Origin: Plantago ovata
Taxonomy: Eukaryota > Streptophyta > Magnoliopsida > Lamiales > Plantaginaceae
Direction: 5' to 3'
Assembly (NCBI GenBank): GCA_028274465.1
Contig: CM051455.1
Location: forward strand, 132,466,096 to 132,530,095
Length of the DNA stretch: 64,000 nucleotides
Shown here piece after piece: positions 39,480 through 49,289 of the stretch (the first letter of the stretch is position 1; the number at the start of each line of letters is the position of its first letter). Both the position numbers and the translations under genes were made by a program. The notes under the pieces are model-generated. The model worked only from the letters and a program-made list of their open reading frames with translations. It was not told the DNA's origin and did no database searches.

Positions 39480-40680
39480 TGAGGTTTGCAGCGGAGATCA
39501 GAACCTAACGTGATACCATGTGTATTTTTGCTCGTATTAAAATAAGACGATAAATTACCTCGGGAATTGGTCATGTGAGAAGAAGCACCAGTGTCCATGT
39601 ACCAGTTGGAATCCGGCTGGGACAGACTCATAGTATGCATAGCGGCTTCAACATCTGTGGGCACCCATTGCTGCGCATTATAGGCCTGAGAAGCATGGGA
39701 GTCAGGGCGAGGGCCGAGCAAGCCAGTCTGACTGTTCGGGCGGGAGGAGCCGGGTGCAGCAGGCTGCGTGGGATAGGGGCAGGGCGGCGTGGCCCATGGT
39801 GGATGGGAATAGTGCCACCAAGGCGCATTGGACCAGGAGGAGGGACCAGCAGGCGGCATAAAGGAGCCAGGAGGCTGGTAAGAACCGCGCCCCGCACCAC
39901 GGCCATATGATTGGCCAGAGGAGTTACCAGTATTCCGAGATTGACGAGGCTTTGAAGGGTTGCGAAACTTCTGCTGCTTCCCACGTCCATGAGCAGGGGG
40001 ATTGGGAGCTGGATCGCGGTCAGCGACGACAATAGCATCGTCAAGATTGGCAGCCTCCTTCATGCTGGTTTCTTCAAGGGTGAGCATAGAACGGACCTCA
40101 TAAAACGGTGGTAGAACCTTCTTTGTGGCGGATGACAGAGGCCACACCGTTATAAGCAGGAGGGAGGCCAGCAAGCATGCGAAGAACCAATCGGTTGTTT
40201 GGAACCGGGGCACCAACTTGCGTAAGCTGGTCCGAAAGAGACTTAAGGCGCCGGCAATAGAGGGAAACATTGGCAAAATCTTTGAGGACGGTGTTGTTAA
40301 ACTTGTGCTCAAGAAGCACGGCACGCGAGTTCTCGTTATCTTGAAAAAAATCACGAATACGAGTCCACAAGGAGAGAGCAGATATATCCGGTTCAAGAAC
40401 CATGTGCAACAGATCGGTGGAAATCGTGGAATACATCCATTGCACGACAGCGACATCAAGAGTATCCCAGAGCTCTTGTTCTGCGGCCGAACGGGAAGGG
40501 GCAGGCAGAGCCGGCTCAGACGTAACCGACTCAGATTTGGAAGGGGTGATATGGTGGAGGACCTTGTGAGAGCGGCAGTGCACCTTGAACAATTCAGTCC
40601 ACGTGGCGTAGTGAACCGTCTCGGTTTCGAGGATTATAGGGACATGGGTTTTTATATTAGCAACGGCTAGGGCAGGATGA
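39480..40680 (-). pseudogene. Ty1-copia gag-protease fragment
   Basis: Minus-strand frames encode a copia gag (YATWTELFKVHCRSHKVLHH, AVVQWMYSTISTDLLHMV, SLWTRIRDFFQDNE, CRRLKSLSDQLTQVG, LRMLAGLPPAYNGVASVIRH). After a frame change near 40100 come a Gly/Pro/Ser-rich tail and the protease start WYMDTGASSHMT. No CCHC zinc knuckle is evident. Integrase, reverse transcriptase and LTRs are missing. It forms the spacer of the inverted-repeat element. Confidence 0.85.
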
Positions 40681-41226
40681 AAGGAGGAGGGTGTGATCTC
40701 GCTCAGGGCAGCAGTGGCCTCGCTTGGTGCTGGGGCAGGGGTGGTCTCGCATCGGAATTCCTACGTCTATATACTCCTCCTGCCTCCTTGCCGTACATAT
40801 ATATATACTATATCCCTCTCCTTCTTCTTCGGCTGACCACCATGACTGGCGCCGCTACCTCCTCCACCTCTGACAAAGAATCGATTCACATTCTTACGGC
40901 AACAGTACAAAGCTGAACCTTAGTTGTAGGTTCTTCCTCAACTTGTACAGAACCTGCTCTACTCGACTGAGCTTGCGGTTTTGACTTTTTATTCTGATAC
41001 TGAGGCCTCTTGGTAGCTGGCCGAGAAGACTCTCCTAATTGATGGCCAGCCGCCACATTGGCCATAATATGATTCCTGATTGCCTCCAGCCTTTTCTGCC
41101 CTTCCTTCTGCTTCGGAGTTAAATAAGTCCCCTTTTGTTTCATCTCTTTTATCTTCTCTTTTTGTCTTTCCTTCTTTAAACGCTTTCTCTCTTCCTCTTG
41201 TTGTTCCAATTCTCCTCTCCACCAGA

Positions 41227-41897
41227 TCTATAGTTTGAAGCAAGTTTATGACTGGGTCGACGCCAATCACATCAAAAGATCTGCGGAACCATTGATGCCT
41301 TTGCTGGCATGTAATATGAGCTCTGCAACTCTTCTCCTGTTGGTAATGGAGGATGTTGGGGATGAGAATCTTGTTTGCTTATTCCTCTTATTACCACCAA
41401 CAGGAACATCCCTCTAGCTTCCACCGTCTGTCCAAGGCCTATTGCAAGTCTTGGCTGTGCAAGGTTTTGATTGTTGAAGTACCGGAACTTGGTTTTAAGA
41501 GAGTTACAACGTGGGCACTTTAAAGGGGTTTGTTGCCGCTCTTGATGTTGTAGTTGGTTATGTATTCTCACTTGCTCCATCTCTTGTATGTTTTTTTTAT
41601 CTCTCTTATACCATGGAAAACCAAAGAAAAAAGTTATATCATATTTTCGATGTAGAATTGCGAATCTACAGCATTTGCGCTTAGCTATGACTCTCACTTC
41701 AACCTTGATTAAGCTCTACCATTCCTGTATCTACAATGATAGACTGGTCCTGGATGTTATATCCTGTTGTGATGCAAAGGACTGGATGTTCCAGTCTTGC
41801 GCAAAAAGCCATGTTGGAAATATCATCATCAAAGACTGGCCGTCTAATGGACTACTTCTGGCTGGGGTAGAGAGATAGCTCATCATTGGCCCATCAG
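41227..41897 (-). pseudogene. Dof zinc-finger remnant, copy A
   Basis: On the minus strand the frame reads LKCPRCNSLKTKFRYFNNQN then LAQPR, matching the first half of a Dof domain (CPRC ... YYNNYN..QPR). A deletion after QPR removes the second zinc-ligand pair and shifts the frame. An upstream MEQ..HQERQQTP segment resembles the Gln-rich lead of Dof proteins. First of four related tandem copies. Confidence 0.75.
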
Positions 41898-42500
41898 ATC
41901 TATAGTATCAGGCAAGTTTATGACTGGTTGGACGCCAGTCACATCAAACATCTGTGGAACCATTGACGCCATTGCTGGCATGTAATATAAGCTCTGGAAC
42001 TCCTCCCCTATTGGGGATCAGAGCTCGTGTTGCTATGTCTTGAAGATGAGAATCATGTTTGCAGCTTATTCCTGTTATTACCACCAATAGGAACATCCAT
42101 CTGGCTTCCACCTTCTATCCATAGCCTATTGCAAGTCTTCCAAAGATATCTTGGTTGTGCAAGGTTTTGATTGTTGAAGTACCGGAACGTGGTGTTAAGA
42201 GAGTTACACCGTGGGCATTTGAAAGGGGTTTGTTGTCGCTCTTGCTGCTGAAGTTGGTTATATAAATGTCTTCTCACTTGCTCCATCTCATGTATTTATC
42301 TTTATCTCTCTTCTGCCATGGAAAACTAAGAAAAGAATTTATCATATTTTCAATCTAGAAATTGCTAATTCTACGGCAGCGCATTGGAGATGGGGGTTGC
42401 TTTTGCGCTTAGCTGCGACTCTCACTTCAAAGTGGTTGCCAATTTCATCTACTTGCGGAATCCAAAATTGATTGTGGAAATGCCAGTGAGTGTACGTATG
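41898..42500 (-). pseudogene. Dof zinc-finger remnant, copy B (most complete)
   Basis: The minus-strand frame at 42286-42053 encodes FKCPRCNSLNTTFRYFNNQN, LAQPRYLWKTCNRLW and GGSQMDVPIGGNNRNK, a full-length Dof-like domain. The third zinc-binding cysteine (FCK in canonical Dof) is Trp, so the C-x2-C-x21-C-x2-C finger cannot form normally. The frame ends soon after the domain. Confidence 0.8.
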
Positions 42501-43675
42501 AACAAAATTCAACCCAGAATCTATTGGTTTGATTGCGTTTTTCATCGATGTGATTCATTGATTTGGTGAGTAATTAGATTCTGTCTACAAGTTTCTGTTT
42601 CTTGACCAGCTGTTGAATTTTGCTTCATGCATGTTTCACCCCATTAGCCTCTTGTGTATGCATGTTTAAGCTGTTCAGAGTATTGATATTTGGTTGCAAG
42701 ATATTTTGTGTATGCATGTTTTTTCTGTTGTTAATGTAATTGAATTTATTTTGCTGATACCTTCTGTTATAGAGTGATCTTGTTTGTTTCTGTTTCTAGG
42801 CCCCTGTGTAGGTATAACCCATTCCTTATACCACCAACCAAACATTAATAATTTTCTTTTGCTCGCAGTTGATTAGGACTTAGGTGTTTTGCAGATAATG
42901 GTCTGTGCAACTGGGAAGCAATGCTTCATTTGGTGAGTTAGATTATGTCCATAAGTTTATGTTTCTTTAAGCCAGGTGTTAAAATTTGGTTCATGTTTCA
43001 CCATTCAGTCGATTATCTGTGAGTGCATTAGCCTAAAGATTTAGTCTCTTCATGTTATGAGGCCAGAATTAATCAAGTAATTTTGCATCTAGGACTTGAC
43101 AAAATTTGAGATGTCCTACACAGAGGTAATGTAATTTGGTTTTTTCAGTGTCTATACAGATTATTTTGTAGATGAACAAAGTATGTTGTCTATAGATCCT
43201 GCCTAACTTGACCAATTAATTGCGCATGTATTGCACAGTTTTGCACCGCATAATCAGTTTTATTGTTCTTTCGTACGATGCAGAAGCAAATGAAGGCGCA
43301 TAATGATCAGTTTTAATCTGTTGGCTTCTGAAGTTGCATGTTTAGGTTGTTCAGGTTGTATCATTTTTTACGGTAGCTAGTAACAGGAATCACGCCAAAA
43401 AAAAACAAAAAGAAAAAGATTCAAGAAAATAAATCTAATGTTGTGTGCGGAATCTAATGTGTGGACAACAATTTTGCCCCAACGACTTATGGTGGACCAT
43501 AACTGGGGAAATTAGGCCATTGATTTGGGTTCACCGAAGTTGTAGGCATTTCCATGCTGGTTGCATTGCCACTAGAGTTATCCCATAAACTGCTTCATAA
43601 AGTCATTGGCCAGGTAGGTTGGACCAAGTCATAATTGGACGATTGATAGGAAGCTGCTCGAAAATGCATGATTAA
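42501..43675. other. Spacer within the Dof repeat region
   Basis: No coding recognised. Partial internal repetition of phrases such as GTGAGTTAGATT and TTTAAGCTGTTCAG. Probably part of the duplicated unit or UTR/intron-like sequence. Confidence 0.35.
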
Positions 43676-44424
43676 GCTCTAGCGTTCCTGGATATACAAT
43701 GACAGACTGGTCTTGGCAGGCAGGGATTTGTTGTGTTATAGGCTGGTGTGATGCAAAGCACTGAATATTCCAGTCCAGAGGAAAAACCATGTTAGCTGTA
43801 TCATGATTAACTTGGCCGTCTAATGGGCTACTTCTGGCTGGGGTAGAGAACTTATAGAGTCCAAGTTAGAGAGCGCATTGTTGAAGTATAATGAGCCCTT
43901 CTGTCCAAGGCTTATCGCAAGTCTTGGCTGTGCAAGGTTTTGATTGTTGAAGTACCGGAACTTGGTTTTAAGAGAGTTACACCGTGGGCACTTTAAAGAG
44001 GTTTGTTGTCGTTCTTGATGTTGAACCTTTCATTTATGGCGAGCTCGCTGGGGGGAAGTTTGCTAGTTTTTCCATTGAGATTGAGTTGGTTATGTATTCT
44101 CACTTGCTCCATCTCTTGTATTTTGTTTTATCTCTCTTCTACCATGGAAAACGAAGAAAAAAGTTAATCATGTTTTTGATCTAGAAATTGCGAATCTACA
44201 GCATTTGCGCTTAGCTGTGACTCTCACTTCAATCTTGATTAAGCTCTACTGGTCCTGGCAGCCGGGGATTTATTGTGTTATATCCTGTTGTGATGCAAAG
44301 GACTGGATGTACCAGTCTTGCGTAAAAAGCCATGTTGGAAATATCAATATTAACTTGGTTCCAAACATTGGCCGTCTAATGTACTACTTCTGGCTGGGGT
44401 AAAGAGAGTGCTCATCATTAATCC
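43676..44424 (-). pseudogene. Dof zinc-finger remnant, copy C
   Basis: On the minus strand around 44015-43895 it encodes LKCPRCNSLKTKFRYFNNQN, LAQPRLAISLGQ, sharing with copy A the deletion just after QPR. The left part (43676-43850) repeats what is the right part of copy A, so the copies come from unequal tandem duplication. Confidence 0.7.
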
Positions 44425-45000
44425 ATCAGATCTATAGTATTAGGCAAGCTTATGACTGGTTGGACGCCAGTCACATCAAAGATCTGTGGAACCGTTGATG
44501 GCATGTAATATAAGCTCTGCAACTCCTCCCCTGTTGGGGATCAGAGCTCGTGTTGCTATATCCTGAAGATGAAGATGAGAATCATTTTTGCAGCTTGCAA
44601 AGGTATCTTGGTTGTGCAAGGTTTTGATTGTTGAAGTACCGGAACGTGGTGTTAAGAGAGTTACACTGTTGGCATTTGAAAGGGGTTTGTTGTCGCTCTT
44701 GCTGCTGAAGTTGGTGATATAAATGTCTTCTCACTTGCTCCATCTCTTGTATTTTTCTCTCTCTCTTCTGCCATGGAAAACTAAGAAAAGAATTTATCAA
44801 GAAATTGCAAATATACAGCATTATTTATGCTCCTTTGGTATTAATATTATTTAGCCATTTCCAAAAAAAAAAAAAAAATTGCGAATCTACAGCATCGCAT
44901 TGGTGATGGAGGTTGCTTTTGCGCTAGCTGCGACTCTCACTTCAAAGTTGTTGCCAATTTCATCTACTTGCGCAATCCAAAATTGAGGGCCTGTGCAACT
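44425..45000 (-). pseudogene. Dof zinc-finger remnant, copy D
   Basis: The minus-strand frame encodes FKCQQCNSLNTTFRYFNNQN, LAQPRYLCKLQK and then stops. It resembles copy B but keeps the third cysteine, loses the fourth, and is truncated. An A-run at 44862-44878 interrupts the flank. Confidence 0.7.
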
Positions 45001-45060
45001 GGGAAGCGAACACTCCCACAATTGGCATTTCCGTGATTGTTTGTTAATTATAATATTATA

Positions 45061-45201
45061 TACAATCAGAAGACTGAACACTGCAGGATTGTGTACTTTG
45101 CTGGCATTGGTCTTTGCGCTGACATCTATGTGGAGAGTTTAGTTTCACCCTTTCCTGTTGGTGAATTAGAGAGGCTCCAAGTAGGAGTTGATTATCGTTA
45201 A
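45061..45201 (+). pseudogene. C-terminal fragment of an F-box associated protein
   Basis: An open frame encodes YNQKTEHCRIVYFAGIGLCA, then YVESLVSPFPVGELERL and a stop. It matches the end of the F-box remnant at 51570-51720 (YNPETKHC ... YVESLVSP). No F-box or upstream FBA repeats adjoin it. Confidence 0.75.
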
Positions 45202-46269
45202 TGTTCTGTTAGAGTTAGAGAGTATGCGCATTTGCTGGATTACCATGCTGCCCTTGCAAGTCTGCTCAAACTGCAACATTATCATCAATCGATCGCATTA
45301 ACACTTCAGATGGTGATGATCTCAGATTGTAGTCCTATTCTGTAGTGTATTGAACAACGGTGTCTGTACTGTTTTACTTTTTATTTTTTGTTATAATGAA
45401 GTGTATTTTTGAGTATTTCTATTTTCCAAGAACTAGTGTCCGGTTGCATTATCCCATCAGAAAAGGCTATAGAACTCTGTATAGACTGTATTTATAGCGA
45501 ATTTACGAATCGGAACACCCACATATAATCTAATTGTTCGTCTCCAAAATCATGTCTAGCTCGTAAGAATTACCATGCAAGAACGATCTTACTTCCGACC
45601 AATCTTGTGCATAATCATGGAGAATTAAAGCTTACATCACTCGTGAAGTGAAGCATTGCAATCTGCAAGTGGTAATGTAACACTGTATTAGTCTATCCTA
45701 AGTGTACTTGTGGGCGTGGCTATGTGAAATGTTTCAGAAGTAATAGGGATTATTTTGTAATTTACCTGACGAATTAGTTACAAAGTCGTCAGTGGCGGTT
45801 TTGTTTTGGATAGTTCGTATCTTAGCCGTTGGATCAAAAGTTTGTTAAATGATCCGATGGTTGCTGCTTTTCGCCTCTGTTCTTCTGATCGTAACTTAGT
45901 GATCAGTTTGTGAGAAATAGTAAAGCAATTTTGAGCCACGAAAGTAACTTGGTCCGCGTGACTGTTCTATATGGGGAAGTATAATTTCAATATTTCATAG
46001 AGACAGATAATTTAGGTGCATGTCCGATTGAGTCGAACTATAAACTCACATGATTTAAAAGTTTGGTCGGATAATTGGATGTGTATATGACTAAAGATAA
46101 TTTCTGTTGAAGTGCAATTATAAATTGGGGAACACCAGAAAAATGTGAGGGGAATTGAAAGAACTGCTGAGCTTGTGTTAATTACAGTTAGGTCATGGTA
46201 CTGTTGTGGCATGGAAAACGAAGAAAATTGATCTTATTTTCGATCCGGAACTTGAATGGAAGCGCATCA
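45202..46269. other. Intergenic region
   Basis: No gene recognised. At 46207-46250 CATGGAAAACGAAGAAAA ... TTTTCGATC matches the flank of the Dof repeats (44143-44185), so a fragment of a further copy lies directly before the palindromic array. Confidence 0.45.
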
Positions 46270-46415
46270 ACGAAAAAGCTCCAGATCCGGAGCTGTTACA
46301 GCTCCGATCCGGAGCTGTTTAACAGCTCCAAATCGGAGCTTACAGCTCCAAATCAGAGCTTTTACAGCTCCGATTTTGGGCTATACAGTCCCGAAATCGG
46401 AGCTGCTCCGAAATT
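46270..46415. repeat. Second palindromic array (CGGAGCTGTTACAGCTCCGAT)
   Basis: Five to six units of 20-26 bp, for example CCGGAGCTGTTACAGCTCCG and CCGGAGCTGTTTAACAGCTCC. The following purine-rich tract (46428-46475) is the inverse of the pyrimidine tract before the 12946 array, so the two arrays are inverted relative to each other. Confidence 0.85.
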
Positions 46416-46939
46416 TCGGTACCGGAATTGATGAAGAAGAAGATGGGAAAAGAAAAAATAAAAATAAAAAGAGTTAAGGGTATTAAAAACTTAATTTTTC
46501 TTTTCTTGAGCTAAGGCCGCGTTTGGATGAACTGGAATGAACAGTGCCGCTTTTTTTGGTCAACACAAAATTGGGGAAATGGGGCTATATGTAATTCTGG
46601 GACTAACGGGGTGGTAGATGCAAAGAGGTGTCCCGGGGTACCATATGATATTTACCCATATATATAATCTTCAATTCAACAAAATATAAAAATTCAACAA
46701 AACTAGTAAAAAGACAGCAATCAAAAGACATTACCACACTACACTTTCAAGTAATCAACAATAAGGATACAATATATAACCCAATCCACTTATAAGAATA
46801 TCAAATGCTCAATTGAATAACAGAAAAAAGGCTTGCGGTATACTGCCAATCCACTTAAGTTGTAGTTCTTGCATCTTCGCAGCAGAGTCTCAGAATGTCA
46901 TCAATTTCTTTATTCCTTTCAAAAGAACATGCATCCATA
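46416..46939. other. Intergenic region downstream of the F-box gene
   Basis: GGCCGCGTTTGGATGAAC at 46516 resembles a TIR-element end. ACTAACGGGGTGGTAGATGCA resembles the phrases at 13560-13650 near the first palindromic array. The 3' UTR of the F-box gene would lie at the right side. Confidence 0.4.
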
Positions 46940-48136
46940 CTAACCTTCCTGATATGCAGTTAGCCGAATAAGGCTTGAGGGAATTGGTTTACAGATAATA
47001 AGACAGCTGGGACCCTCGAAGGGAATTTCTATCGTGCATTCCTTCACCAAATCATACCAGAAAGCCTTATTATAACGACCGTCTAATGGGTAATTATAAA
47101 TGATAAGAACCTTCTCCTTACTTTTCTCATACGCCGTAATATTAACAATTTCAATATGTTCAATGCTAACTAGGTGATCCATTGAAAGAAACTTATTCCA
47201 GATGATGTTCTCTCCTCCATCCTGCATCATCCACACATCCATTCGTTGTGTTCCTAAGTGACTACAAAATAACCGTTCACCAAGTGAATCCAAATGCACC
47301 GAATAATTGTCATTGTTACCTGCAGGTGGGATTGGAAGCTGGCGGTAGTTTTCTGTGCTCAAATCAAGAGCGAGTATCCTGATCACCCACTGTCGTTCCT
47401 CTATTTTCATGAACACAATCCAATAAATAGCACCATTGAAGAGAACTCCATTATCATACCATCCATAATTCACAAAATTTGGATAGTCTTCAATCCTATG
47501 CCATTCATTAGATTTAAGAGAGTAGATCAAAGTTGTTAATACCTGGACTCCCCTGTACCAAGAAAGCTTTACCACCTTATAGTCATCATGAATAGAGTCA
47601 TATCCAAAACCACCGCATGTATCGCATAATCCAAAACCGCGGCTAGGCTCGGCTAATAGCATAGGTTTGGTCTCTGGAGAGGGAGGTATCTGATGGGAGT
47701 CGAGTAAAAAAGGATTATAAAGTGCCCAAGGAGTTCCCTCATATCTTCTACAGATGAGGATGAAGCCATCACATGAGGGCATAGGCAATCTTAACGCATC
47801 TGAACCAGACAGCCTAATTGAAGTACTAGATATGGGTAGACATTTAGCCTTAATAATAGTACTCCTCCTCCGTTTCTGGTTTTCCAAATAACAAGTAAAA
47901 GAGCTTAAAGACATTGAATAAAACTTAGCATTAGTACTACTGTCTCTATCAACAGTAATAATATGGAGTTCGCCATCTCGCTGCTGTCGACGAAGACGAA
48001 TGTGCAGCTTAAGGAACGTGTGGTCATCGATAAGCGATCTCCATGCTTTGCAGGTGCACCGGAAACGGGCAAGAGACTCGGCTGGCAGACGGAGGAGTAT
48101 CTCGGAATGCAAATCAATTGGAACATAATAAGACAT
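46940..48136 (-). CDS. F-box/FBA-domain protein (SCF substrate receptor candidate)
   Basis: Single-exon frame of about 398 residues from Met at 48136. Residues 1-45 are an F-box (IDLHSEILLRLPAESLARFR, CTCKAWRSLI), which binds SKP1/ASK in SCF ubiquitin ligases. The remainder fits an F-box-associated (FBA) domain: WALYNPFL, FGYDSIHDDYKVVKLSWYRG, YSLKSNEWHRIEDYP, FNGAIYWI and ILALDLSTENYRQLPIPP. An upstream in-frame Met at 48229 would add 31 residues. I prefer the downstream Met because F-box proteins usually start just before the box. No disruptions. The substrate is unknown. The copia LTR at about 48290 lies directly upstream and may affect the promoter. Confidence 0.9.
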   Translation of the reverse strand: MSYYVPIDLHSEILLRLPAESLARFRCTCKAWRSLIDDHTFLKLHIRLRRQQRDGELHIITVDRDSSTNAKFYSMSLSSFTCYLENQKRRRSTIIKAKCLPISSTSIRLSGSDALRLPMPSCDGFILICRRYEGTPWALYNPFLLDSHQIPPSPETKPMLLAEPSRGFGLCDTCGGFGYDSIHDDYKVVKLSWYRGVQVLTTLIYSLKSNEWHRIEDYPNFVNYGWYDNGVLFNGAIYWIVFMKIEERQWVIRILALDLSTENYRQLPIPPAGNNDNYSVHLDSLGERLFCSHLGTQRMDVWMMQDGGENIIWNKFLSMDHLVSIEHIEIVNITAYEKSKEKVLIIYNYPLDGRYNKAFWYDLVKECTIEIPFEGPSCLIICKPIPSSLIRLTAYQEG

Positions 48137-48289
48137 ATCACAGGTTAGGTTTTGTAGAAAATCCTCAATCGATAACAGAACACTAGCACAGCGGAATGAC
48201 GACGAATCAGTATTGAATTGAGAGGCCAAAAGAAAAATAATAGGATGCTAATAATCTACGATGATAATGGGATTTATGGACAAAGAAGA

Positions 48290-48560
48290 GACTTGAATGA
48301 ATTACAAAGGAGAGTTTGAGAGATTGGAATGAATTACAAAGGAGAGTTTGAGAGATTTAGATTGTACGTCAATCTAGTTAGTTTGTACCTTAGGGTTAGA
48401 GTCGTAAAACAACTTTACCTCTAGCTACTTTTCTATAAATAGAATGGACCCTTCTATCTTCTTCATTAATCTTCATTCTGAAGGACTGTAATTTGTAAAC
48501 ATCAAATCATTCAACTCAATATACAGATTCAGTTCAATTTACATGGTATCAACGACCCGG
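48290..48560 (+). mobile_element. Ty1-copia LTR end plus primer-binding site
   Basis: Contains TATA-like TCTATAAATAGAATGG at 48431, ends ...CAATTTACA at 48541, and is followed by TGGTATCAACG, a primer-binding site for initiator tRNA-Met. The leader and a short degenerate frame continue to about 48880. A 33-bp tandem duplication (GAATGAATTACAAAGGAGAG twice) lies at 48296-48360. No gag or pol follows. Confidence 0.7.
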
Positions 48561-48889
48561 TGATTCATTCCGTCCAAATTTTCACAAATCAACTTACTCC
48601 GATTCTCCTCCGAGTAACAATCGTCCAATTTCTCCTCTTGAGGTTTTCACTGTTGCTCGTGAGCTTTGGATTGAGCTACCGATACGTTTTATTCATAGTG
48701 ATGATCAACGTGTTTTCATTTGACCAAGATCGGGGTTGGGCTGCAAGGATTGTCTATTTGTCTGCGATTGGAATGAATTCGTTGAAAATTTCTCTTTATT
48801 TATTAGTATTTATTATACTACTAGATGTTTGGTTCTGTTTGGTTGGGTGGAACCTCTGTCTTAAAATCTGCTGTCGGACCGGTTGAACC

Positions 48890-49289
48890 GGTAACCCGGT
48901 AGAGAAAACGGGTGGAGAACCCAAAAACTAACTTTGGAGGTCGAACCGTTTTGACCCGTGGAACCGGTGGTTGAACCGGTTAAAAACTCGGAATTGCAGA
49001 TAATGATATAAAACTCTACAAAATAAACTTAATGTACTTCGTCATCCCTTCTTCACTTAGTTTGTGAATTGATTCTATTACAAGGTAATGTTAATCACCT
49101 TGAATTTATTTTCCTCAACTTATATATATTATTACAAAAAATTACATAAAAAAACCATTTGAGGGCACCTAATTGCTAAAATAGTCACTTTAAATAACTA
49201 CTTACAAAAAAGGTCATTCTATTTTTTGTGCCCTAAAATTTAATAACCTCTTACAAAAAAGTCAATTCTATTTTTTGGTGCCTAAAAGC
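48890..49289. other. Repeat-like sequence
   Basis: Short inverted motifs ACCGGTTGAACCGGT recur at 48875-48990. TCACCTTGAATTT and AAAAAAGGTCATTCTATTTTTTG also recur. No gene. Confidence 0.35.

Larger units (their letters stand above)
39189..40898. mobile_element. 1.7-kb inverted-repeat element carrying copia gag-protease, inserted in eIF5B copy
   Basis: Flanked by the 5-bp duplication GCAAC (39184-39188 and 40899-40903). The left end is TGTAAGAATGTGAATCG. The right end is its inverted copy with one change at the outermost base. The arms (39189-39437 and 40755-40898) are near-identical inverted repeats over about 140 bp. The left arm is longer because of a minisatellite. The spacer is Ty1-copia gag-protease sequence. 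Removing element plus one TSD restores one eIF5B frame across the junction (TVATKPTDY). A 5-bp TSD fits integrase-type insertion, but LTRs should be direct, not inverted. Confidence 0.85.
37299..41226 (-). pseudogene. Intronless eIF5B copy, frameshifted and interrupted
   Basis: eIF5B is the cytosolic IF2-like GTPase that joins ribosomal subunits. On the minus strand 41226-40899 encodes the charged linker before the GTPase (KQKGTYLTPKQKEGQKRLEA, KRPQYQNKKSK). It continues in the same frame at 39183 once the 39189-40898 insertion and one TSD copy are removed. The G domain shows GHVDTGKTK, then VIDTP and NKVD, followed by domains II-IV with VNGVLHEGDQIVVCG and GVNIFSADIIFHLFDQFKAY. Breaks: one base is missing in the DTPGH motif at about 38852, shifting the frame, and a second shift near 37375 displaces the C-terminal KLKKLFKIP end and its stop at 37299. 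The N-terminus is absent; homology stops at about 41226 next to the Dof repeats. Lack of introns suggests a retrocopy (inference). Confidence 0.9.

Noticed and set aside
39494-39530. TGGTATCAC on the minus strand looked like a tRNA-Met primer-binding site of the copia element
   Set aside because: It lies within a frame that reads GNLSSYFNTSKNTHGIT, which fits the copia protease region, so the match is probably coding coincidence.
39251-40459. 402-codon frame as a complete protein
   Set aside because: It is a chimera of copia gag tail/protease and the arm minisatellite.
40763-40910. ATG frame [18 protein letters not shown] taken at first as a duplicated eIF5B 5' end
   Set aside because: The TSD and the restored frame show this sequence is the arm of the inserted element, not eIF5B.
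48560-48886. 108-codon hydrophobic frame as a membrane protein
   Set aside because: It follows the copia primer-binding site and is most simply degenerate retroelement leader/gag sequence.
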